NCBI GenBank assembly: GCA_031263965.1
Contig: JAISES010000116.1
Span: 1 to 11,363 of the forward strand
Direction: 5' to 3'
DNA length: 11,363 bases
Origin: Prevotella sp.
GTDB taxonomy: Bacteria; Bacteroidota; Bacteroidia; Bacteroidales; Dysgonomonadaceae
Shown here: positions 5,943 to 11,363 of the stretch, piece after piece
How the letters are laid out: the number at the start of each line of letters is the position of its first letter
Numbering within the stretch: the stretch's first letter is position 1
Notes under the pieces: generated by a model
The model's input: the letters and a program-made list of their open reading frames with translations, nothing else
Database searches by the model: none
What the model was told of the DNA's origin: nothing
Program-made: the position numbers and the translations under genes

Positions 5943-8900
5943 AAAATTTCCACAATCGATTTTTTAGTGAACTGTAAATTATTCTTCCCCGTATAGTCGC
6001 TGTATTTCACCATAGCGGAGAATATGATCAATTTGCCTTTCGCGTTCAACAGTTTTCCCCTGTTTTCCGCATATTCTTCCGGCCATACGACACATTCGCA
6101 AGTGTCGTTATTCTGTTGCAACACCATTTTGCAGAATGTTTCCGTGTCTCCCGATTTTTTGTTTTTGAATTTCTTTTCCTCCACTTCTACGACGGTAGCG
6201 CAAACCGCCACCTTTTTCCCCTCCTCTTCCAATGGGGCTATGCCTTGTAATGTGGTATAAGAAGCTTTGCCTTTGATGGATTCTTTGACATCCGAATTAT
6301 CATAGACGCGCTTATAGTCGATAGCTCCAATCCCTGAAACTTTTACCTGCTGTTGCGACCAGAAATAATGCTTTCCCTTCATTTCCGCAGGAATATCCTT
6401 TTCCTTGATTTCAAAGCCCAACCGTCCGGCGGCTTTTTCCAGGATAGCGTAGCGTTCAATCACAGATCCGGCTTTTTCAATCCGGTCAAAGCATCCGGCT
6501 AATATGAGGTGCAGGACATGCCTCGCGTTCACCGGACATCTTTTTACTTCGTCATCGTCGTCAGGGTCATCCCAATACTCGTATTTTTTCAATTTGTATT
6601 TGAATACGCGGTCTATAAAGTTTACGATGCTGGAAAAATCCCCGTTCTTATCGCGTTCCTCGACGATCCACTCTACAGCTTTGGTTCCGACCTGTTTTAT
6701 CCTGGTCAGGGACCAGAAAATAGAATCCGTTGAATAGTCGGTGTAGAATTTAGCCTCGCTGACATTTATATCCGGCGGTACCACTTTAGCTTTACTGCAT
6801 GCTTCCATTTCCCCTATTAGCGTAACCAGTTCATCGTCATCGGCCCATTGTAAGGCAACAGTATAGAATGCGGTCGGATAATTCGCTTTAAGATAGGCCC
6901 CGACATACGAGGTGACGGCATAAGCCGTGGCGTGGGATTTGTTAAAAATATAAGAACCGCAAGCCTCAATCTGCTTCCAGATGGCAACAGCATCTTCCTG
7001 GGGACAACCGTTTTTCTTTGCTCCTTCCATAAATTTGCTTTTCATCGCCTGAATCTTATCTGTTTTCTTTTTAGAAATGTACTTTACTAACCTCACGCCA
7101 TCTCCAAGAGAAAAATCCCCAACCTTCCTGGCAATCAAAACCACCTGTTCCTGATAGCAATTATGGGTAACAAGTCCACCAGTCACAAAACTATGTGTTT
7201 GATTTATAGTTAAATCATAGGTTAGTTTTGGGGTGTTTTTATTCACTGATAAAACCACACCCCATACATCATGATCGATAATTGCACCATGTTTTATAGC
7301 ATTCTCCAAATAGCAATATGTATCTCTCTTAATTTGAGAACGTATATTACTGCGCGCCGACTTATCTAAAACATCCATATTAACGGTTTGCAGATATGTA
7401 GACGGTATTCTTGCCCCTCCATTACGTAACAATATTTTATGAGGCTTAATATGGAGTCTCAACATGCCATCTCCATTAAAAGCAATATTATAGACAATAT
7501 CGTTTAATTCAATCGTAGTATGCAGACTCGATGGAATGCGGAATGCCTGTAAACATTCAATCAAACGATAGGCAAGTTTTCTGTTCTTAATACGTATGCG
7601 TCCATTTGCAAGGCAGCCATCCCCTTCGATAAAACCAGATAAAAGCATTAGCGACATGTGCGGTACAAATTTATCATAGCTTTTTTTATTTTCTAATTTG
7701 TTCGATTTTAAATATTCTTTAAATGGATTTGGCTTATTATTTTTTGGCCTGTATGTGGTGGAAACGTACCACGCCCTTGTATTAAAATATATACTGCATT
7801 GTAAATCAAACGCCTGATTAAATATTTGTGCAATTATATCGGCATCCTGTCTGTTTCTACATGTAATTGTCGGGGTAGAGCCCCAGGTTCCATTTGCTAA
7901 ATATATCCCAAGACACCAATCTTTCATATCTCCTACCGGCAAATTTTCATCGCTTAACCAAAAACCTTTTATTGAATGTTTTTTAGGAATCAGCTTACCC
8001 GCTTCACACCAACCATATTGAGTTAGCACTTTATGATCTGTGGTACAGGTTAGTTCAATCCCATGCGTAGTACGGACAGTTACCGTGTCTTTTAATCCTT
8101 TATACATTGAAGCGGTCACACAATGATAACTGCCATTTTCTGTTTGTACAAGTTCACCTTCCTGGACATCTTCAATACGTTTTAGACCGGTTCTTGTTTT
8201 AATCAGAGAACCTTCAGCGATACATAATTGCCCATACGTATCTTTCAAAGCATTATATGTTCCCCACAAATACGTTGGAGCCACCAGTCCACCCTTGCAA
8301 TCGATATACGCTTCCGTAGAACCATTTTCAAGTGTTGCCGGACGATACAGGGCGTTTGCCGCGATCAGGTCGTTGATACAGGCTGGCTTCATATCAACCA
8401 GGAATTTTGTCATACCACGGGAAGAAAACTGGAAGACATTCTGCGTGAACCCCTGCGCTAATAACTTGTAAGTTTTATCATCGTCCAACTCGCTTGTTGC
8501 GATAGACTCCAGTGAAAAATCCGTACCATATTCGCGGTTACAGATATTCATTGTTGCTTGCAGTTTAGATAATTCTTTCGTTGCCAGGCAGTCATTCTTT
8601 AATAAGCCAAGTTCATCCAGCTCGTAGCCGTCCTGCTCCGATACCAAAACGCCATCGACCTTTTTAATCGGAACAAAATCAAAGCATTCTACGCTTTCGC
8701 CGTCTTTCTCATCCGGAGTAACCAGCAGGGCCGATGCGTGGATGGAAGCCGAACGCGGCTGGAACATCAACGTCCGGATGTCTTCAAACAGATCCGGGTA
8801 ATCCTCAATGAATCTGGCAATCTTCCTGTTTTGCGCCGCTAATTTGAAAATACCGGTAAAGTCACATTTATCATCGTCGAATATCGCTGTCAGGTAGTTA

Positions 8901-9181
8901 ACCAGATGTACAGGGATACGCTTTGTCCGGGCGACGTCTTTCAAAACCGCCTTCACTTTCAGCGTTGTAAATGTACCGGCTGAGAAGACTTGCTGCTTTC
9001 CGTTTTTATTATACCGTTTTTCGATATACTCCTTTATCTCGGCTCTTCTATCAGATTGGTAATCGATGTCTACATCGGGCAAAGCGCCTCCGGTACCTTG
9101 TAAATAGCCCTTATCAACAAAACAATCTGCAACAGTAACCGGTTGCCTGGTATTAACTGCTTTTATCTTTTTTACTTTCAT
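5939..9181 (-). CDS. dnaE: DNA polymerase III alpha (DnaE-type), C-terminal half, with intein
   Basis: This gene encodes 1080 residues, or 725 after removal of a 355-residue intein (320-674). It starts only about 35 residues before the catalytic palm motif PDVDIDY (35-41; D38 and D40 match E. coli D401 and D403). The third catalytic Asp is D197 in GLLKNDCLA. The fingers follow, with CYQEQVVLIARKVG (675 onward) and SYIFNKSHATAYA (743-755), then helix-hairpin-helix-like sequence, and an OB fold at about 985-1070. The usual PHP domain and first part of the palm (roughly 350 residues) are missing here; the end of that part is encoded upstream at 11086-11363. Residues 1-34 resemble the C-terminal end of a Hint domain. 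The gene lies one base after the methyltransferase stop and overlaps the kinase by ATGA. Confidence 0.93.
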   Translation of the reverse strand: MKVKKIKAVNTRQPVTVADCFVDKGYLQGTGGALPDVDIDYQSDRRAEIKEYIEKRYNKNGKQQVFSAGTFTTLKVKAVLKDVARTKRIPVHLVNYLTAIFDDDKCDFTGIFKLAAQNRKIARFIEDYPDLFEDIRTLMFQPRSASIHASALLVTPDEKDGESVECFDFVPIKKVDGVLVSEQDGYELDELGLLKNDCLATKELSKLQATMNICNREYGTDFSLESIATSELDDDKTYKLLAQGFTQNVFQFSSRGMTKFLVDMKPACINDLIAANALYRPATLENGSTEAYIDCKGGLVAPTYLWGTYNALKDTYGQLCIAEGSLIKTRTGLKRIEDVQEGELVQTENGSYHCVTASMYKGLKDTVTVRTTHGIELTCTTDHKVLTQYGWCEAGKLIPKKHSIKGFWLSDENLPVGDMKDWCLGIYLANGTWGSTPTITCRNRQDADIIAQIFNQAFDLQCSIYFNTRAWYVSTTYRPKNNKPNPFKEYLKSNKLENKKSYDKFVPHMSLMLLSGFIEGDGCLANGRIRIKNRKLAYRLIECLQAFRIPSSLHTTIELNDIVYNIAFNGDGMLRLHIKPHKILLRNGGARIPSTYLQTVNMDVLDKSARSNIRSQIKRDTYCYLENAIKHGAIIDHDVWGVVLSVNKNTPKLTYDLTINQTHSFVTGGLVTHNCYQEQVVLIARKVGDFSLGDGVRLVKYISKKKTDKIQAMKSKFMEGAKKNGCPQEDAVAIWKQIEACGSYIFNKSHATAYAVTSYVGAYLKANYPTAFYTVALQWADDDELVTLIGEMEACSKAKVVPPDINVSEAKFYTDYSTDSIFWSLTRIKQVGTKAVEWIVEERDKNGDFSSIVNFIDRVFKYKLKKYEYWDDPDDDDEVKRCPVNARHVLHLILAGCFDRIEKAGSVIERYAILEKAAGRLGFEIKEKDIPAEMKGKHYFWSQQQVKVSGIGAIDYKRVYDNSDVKESIKGKASYTTLQGIAPLEEEGKKVAVCATVVEVEEKKFKNKKSGDTETFCKMVLQQNNDTCECVVWPEEYAENRGKLLNAKGKLIIFSAMVKYSDYTGKNNLQFTKKSIVEIL
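7160..8224 (-). other. Intein in the polymerase, with LAGLIDADG-type endonuclease
   Basis: This 355-residue intein occupies residues 320-674 of the polymerase reading frame. Block A begins at Cys320 (CIAEGSLIKT), block B is THGIELTCTTDHKVL with T380 and H383, block F is LTYDLTINQTHSF with D656 and H663, and block G ends in VTHN with H673-N674 followed by Cys675 as the +1 nucleophile. This is a complete class 1 splicing set. Removal joins TYGQL to CYQEQV, an uninterrupted polymerase fingers motif. Between the splicing blocks lie two LAGLIDADG-type motifs, CLGIYLANG (423-431) and LSGFIEGDG (514-522). The first has Asn where the catalytic Asp is normal. By eye the intein DNA is clearly more AT-rich than the flanking polymerase DNA, which suggests a separate origin. 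Confidence 0.95.
7616..7915 (-). other. LAGLIDADG homing endonuclease core in the intein
   Basis: The two dodecapeptide-type motifs span residues 423-431 and 514-522. The second retains its acidic residue (D521). In the first, the normally catalytic Asp is Asn430. About 80 residues separate the motifs, a usual spacing for a single-chain two-motif enzyme. Cleavage activity is therefore doubtful, while protein splicing should not depend on it. Confidence 0.8.
9080..9181 (-). other. C-terminal Hint-like segment at the start of the split polymerase
   Basis: The first 34 residues of the polymerase C-half (MKVKKIKAVNTRQPVTVADC, then FVDKGYLQGTGGAL) are not standard DnaE sequence. They resemble the end of a Hint/intein domain: VxxI strand, spacer, V-x-D-x-x-V strand as in block F (D19), then YL and a G-rich turn before the extein-like PDVDID. 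About 34 residues is the usual length of a C-terminal split intein. The terminal Asn and the +1 Cys/Ser/Thr are absent, so splicing is not expected. The match is pattern-based only. Confidence 0.5.
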
Positions 9182-9182
9182 T

Positions 9183-9788
9183 TCAATTAAACCATTTTAT
9201 AATTGTTTCCCCTTTATACCCTTTCTCCCAGATATACCAGCAATAAGCAACTGCCGAACTTTCCTTCTTTTTCCTTGATTTTACAAATTCCCCATTTTTT
9301 ACACACTTCAATCTCGAAGAAGAAACATAAACTGTTTTTGGAGGATTACGGTCGAATAAAGACCTTCTTTTTTTTCCTTCAAGAAATTGAATCTTTAAGA
9401 ACATGGCTATTTTTGCGCCAGCCTCTACAAGCTCCAGGCTTTTTTCAACAAATTCCTGTGCATATTTATACGGCGGGTTAGTGATTATATCCCCGCTCCA
9501 TTTATTTTCGCACTTCAGAAAATCAACTCCGCCAATACCGTAATCCCTGTCTATTAAATCATAACTTTGTACGTTATATCCATGTTTAACCAACACTTCG
9601 CTGATCGCTCCTTCCCCACATGCAGGTTCCAATATATTATTGTTAAAATCTTCTATATTAAGCAGCAATTCTACAGCCTTTGGTTCTGTCGCATAATAAT
9701 CATTACACTCCCTTTCTCCTTTACTGTGAGATGTCGCTCCTAATATTTTATATATCGATTTCCCGTTTCCTATCCAATCCTGATTCAT
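9183..9788 (-). CDS. N6-adenine-type DNA methyltransferase
   Basis: The 201-residue protein has the S-adenosylmethionine pocket motif LEPACGEGAISEVL at 53-66, an acidic residue after the second strand (SYDLIDRDYG, 75-84) and the catalytic motif ITNPPY at 102-107, which marks amino-methyltransferases acting mainly on adenine in DNA. The N-terminal NDYYATEPKAVELLL (29-43) and the end segment AYCWYIWEKGYKG are typical of a small phage/prophage methyltransferase type frequent in Bacteroides. It has no attached restriction domain and no visible target-recognition domain, so its specificity cannot be read. It may mark phage DNA against host nucleases. Its start overlaps the helicase stop by ATGA. 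It and the helicase lie between the two parts of the polymerase. Confidence 0.88.
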   Translation of the reverse strand: MNQDWIGNGKSIYKILGATSHSKGERECNDYYATEPKAVELLLNIEDFNNNILEPACGEGAISEVLVKHGYNVQSYDLIDRDYGIGGVDFLKCENKWSGDIITNPPYKYAQEFVEKSLELVEAGAKIAMFLKIQFLEGKKRRSLFDRNPPKTVYVSSSRLKCVKNGEFVKSRKKKESSAVAYCWYIWEKGYKGETIIKWFN

Positions 9789-11083
9789 TTTTTATAAGTT
9801 AAACCATTAAAATAAAGATCATTAACCTTATAGGCTTTTTCAAATTGAAGTAATTCTTCATCCGGAATAATGTGGCGTTTACCAATAAATGTGTCGGAAA
9901 CAACGCCTTCCAGTGTCCTGCACCGGCTCAGGGCCACATAGATCTGACCCGGACAAAACACGCCCTGCGTATGGATTACTACGCGGTCGAATGTCAGTCC
10001 CTGGCTTTTATGAATAGTGATAGCCCATGCCAAAGTGATGGGGAATTGCGTACAACTGCCTTTTTCCATGGCCGTAATTTTCCCGTCCTCCATTTTATAT
10101 TCACAGGTAATCCATTTACATTTTGAAATTCCAACGGCAGAGCCGTTATCCAGCCTGACAGTGATGACTTTATCGCCTATGTTTTCCACTATTCCAAGCG
10201 TTCCGTTGCAATATTGTTGGAACCGGTCATTAACTAGGATCATCACGCGAGCCCCTTTCCTTATCATAAGTTTTCGATCGCATGGAGCGTTGTTTAAAGA
10301 AAAATCGCCTTCAATTGTTGCATAATAAATATGGGTGGGTTCTCCAAGCATTGCCTCATTGATATTCTGCACGTCTTTTTTATACGTACAGATATGAATG
10401 TATTGATTGTCAAACTTATCGCTGACCTTCTTGTTTCGCAGTTCCTCCAGTTCCCCCAGATCGTTTTCAGTCATCTTATATTCGCGGACATTGTTGAGCA
10501 GGTCGATAAACCGCTGGTCGGATTGACGGAAAATGTTGGTTAATTCTATCACGCGGAAACCATTCTCGTGGAATGCTTTCGCGTAAAAAAAATACATCCC
10601 TTCATAAAATTGCAACAGGATTGATTTTTCATTATCCGGCACAACAGGCGGTAGTTGGAATAAATCCCCGAACATGATCACCTGGACGCCGCCAAAAGGC
10701 AGGGGACAATTTCTACACGTTTGTAACCTCCTGTTAATAAAATCCAACACATCAGGGCGCACCATACTGATTTCGTCTATAACCAACACTTCCATGGAAT
10801 TCAGGATTTCAGCTTTTTCCTGACTTATGGCTGATTTGATGCCGGTATAAGGATTAATAGGCCCGAATGGAATATTAAACAAACTGTGCAGGGTTACGCC
10901 TCCAGCATTTATTGCCGCGACTCCGGTCGGGGCGGCGATCACAACCTGCTTGTCAACCGTTTCTTTGATATGTCTGAGGAAAGTCGTCTTACCGGTTCCG
11001 GCTTTTCCTGTGATATATACTATTGAATTTGTATTGTTTATCAAATCCAACGCTTCTTTCATTTCATCTGTAATCGTTATCAT
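9785..11083 (-). CDS. Pif1-like SF1B helicase
   Basis: The 432-residue protein has the ordered motifs of a Pif1/RecD2-type 5'-3' DNA helicase: Walker A GKAGTGKT (26-33), motif Ia APTGVAAINAGG (51-62) with a following TLHSLF, Walker B VIDEISM (101-107), motif III FGDLFQLPPV (138-147), NIFRQ (183-187), and the C-terminal AITIHKSQGLTFDR (354-367) and YVALSRCR (382-389). It likely unwinds DNA at the phage fork or in recombination. There is no N-terminal extension, so it is close to a minimal core; a short Cys pair (CRNC, 123-126) in the first RecA-like domain is unusual. It begins two bases after the stop of the polymerase N-half and overlaps the methyltransferase start. This placement inside a split polymerase locus is the notable context. 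Confidence 0.93.
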   Translation of the reverse strand: MITITDEMKEALDLINNTNSIVYITGKAGTGKTTFLRHIKETVDKQVVIAAPTGVAAINAGGVTLHSLFNIPFGPINPYTGIKSAISQEKAEILNSMEVLVIDEISMVRPDVLDFINRRLQTCRNCPLPFGGVQVIMFGDLFQLPPVVPDNEKSILLQFYEGMYFFYAKAFHENGFRVIELTNIFRQSDQRFIDLLNNVREYKMTENDLGELEELRNKKVSDKFDNQYIHICTYKKDVQNINEAMLGEPTHIYYATIEGDFSLNNAPCDRKLMIRKGARVMILVNDRFQQYCNGTLGIVENIGDKVITVRLDNGSAVGISKCKWITCEYKMEDGKITAMEKGSCTQFPITLAWAITIHKSQGLTFDRVVIHTQGVFCPGQIYVALSRCRTLEGVVSDTFIGKRHIIPDEELLQFEKAYKVNDLYFNGLTYKK

Positions 11084-11085
11084 CT

Positions 11086-11363
11086 TTAGAATTCGTTTAT
11101 GGTAAATAAAGCATCCCTGTTGTCGAATAAAATATCATCCCCTTCCGCCAGTTCATCCGCATAAATAATAAGTGGTTCGGGTTCGGATTCCCTCCTGACG
11201 ATCAGTTCCGCATCTTTGTCTACCTTGATTGTTTTTCCGTTTTCGAGCGTGATTTCTACAAAATTCCGGGACCGGATATCTTCCGATATAATTGTTGTAT
11301 CGGAGGGATATAATCCGGCCCGTTCCGGGAGCAGGAAGCGTTCAAAGATCAGATCGTACCTGA
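11086..11363 (-). CDS. dnaE: DNA polymerase III alpha (DnaE-type), N-terminal half, partial
   Basis: The gene runs off the right edge; the frame read leftward from 11361 gives 91 residues before a TAA at 11088-11086. The visible start, YDLIFERFLLPERAGL, is the hallmark DnaE sequence that normally runs straight into the catalytic PDxDxD motif. Here it instead continues for about 75 residues with a Hint-like segment and ends at FTINEF. The PDVDID motif that should follow is at the beginning of the gene at 5939-9181, two genes downstream. This protein should carry the PHP domain and first palm segment beyond the window. The helicase starts two bases after the stop, so all four genes are likely one transcript. 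The polymerase identity rests on about 16 residues but they are highly characteristic. Confidence 0.85.
   Translation of the reverse strand, partial: RYDLIFERFLLPERAGLYPSDTTIISEDIRSRNFVEITLENGKTIKVDKDAELIVRRESEPEPLIIYADELAEGDDILFDNRDALFTINEF
11089..11313 (-). other. N-terminal Hint-like segment at the end of the polymerase N-half
   Basis: Counting from the first full codon at the edge, residues 17-91 follow the DnaE motif PERAG. LYPSDTTIISED is spaced like intein block A (as in CLSGDTLI), VEITLENGKTIKVDKDAELI is spaced like block B (dGrtIeVTpdHpvl), and ADELAEGDDI is the usual strand that follows block B. Key residues are altered: the first position is Leu instead of Cys/Ser, and the TxxH motif reads DKDA. 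It ends where natural split inteins break. It is thus a plausible degenerate N-terminal Hint half. No structure or profile search supports this yet. Confidence 0.5.

Noticed and set aside
6933..6955. Intein at the cyanobacterial DnaE split-intein site
   Set aside because: The SYIFNKSHA region is continuous; the intein is upstream, at YGQL|CYQEQV.
9203..9481. Plus-strand frame opposite the methyltransferase
   Set aside because: It is antisense to a gene with intact SAM and NPPY motifs; its translation is a Phe/Lys-rich shadow of reversed codons.
9183..11083. Polymerase split explained by sequencing error or frameshift
   Set aside because: About 1.9 kb with two complete, motif-intact genes (helicase and methyltransferase) separates the halves, so no single-base error can account for it.
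9080..11313. Active trans-splicing split intein joining the two polymerase halves
   Set aside because: The N-side lacks Cys/Ser at position 1 and the TxxH residues (DKDA instead), and the C-side lacks terminal Asn and a Cys/Ser/Thr at +1. Only a non-splicing Hint-like role is tenable from the sequence.
1..11363. CRISPR array, tRNA gene, insertion sequence or integration site
   Set aside because: No regular direct repeats, cloverleaf-like sequence, transposase or integrase motif was seen on either strand.

Overview
The window looks like part of a tailed double-stranded DNA phage genome that infects a Bacteroidota host, probably a gut Bacteroides or relative. The evidence is a terminase pair, a lysis cassette and a phage replication module, AT-rich leaders without clear Shine-Dalgarno sequences, and several small proteins (DUF5675, the 108-residue protein at 1814-2140, the NPPY methyltransferase) of types I recall from Bacteroides phages and prophages. 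Host and type are inference from memory of families; no database was consulted. Every gene is on the minus strand, so transcription runs from right to left, and the genes are tightly packed, often with ATGA start/stop overlaps.

Replication module, 11363 to 4378. In transcription order it holds the C-terminal end of the N-terminal half of a DNA polymerase III alpha (DnaE-type) protein, a Pif1-like helicase, an N6-adenine-type methyltransferase, the C-terminal half of the polymerase, a guanylate-kinase-like enzyme, a DnaQ-type 3'-5' exonuclease (probable proofreader), and a small unknown acidic protein. A strong hairpin terminator at 4331-4355 ends the module.

Packaging and lysis module, 4314 to 1. 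It holds a small terminase, a small single-span membrane protein (holin candidate), a 70-residue beta-rich protein, a DUF5675 protein (candidate lysin), a lipoprotein with a C-terminal membrane span (unimolecular spanin architecture), a 108-residue conserved protein, the large terminase, and the start of a small virion or connector protein. The lysis genes sit between the two terminase genes.

Main discovery. The replicative polymerase is interrupted in two ways. First, a 355-residue intein with LAGLIDADG motifs (7160-8224) sits directly before the conserved CYQEQV motif and must splice to restore the enzyme. Second, the polymerase is split into two genes immediately before the catalytic PDxDxD motif, and the helicase and methyltransferase genes lie between the halves. 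The ends at the break look like the N-terminal (about 75 residues) and C-terminal (about 34 residues) halves of a Hint/intein domain, divided where natural split inteins divide, but without the residues needed for splicing. My inference is that a dead split intein, or Hint-like domain, may now act as a docking module that joins the two polymerase chains without covalent linkage.
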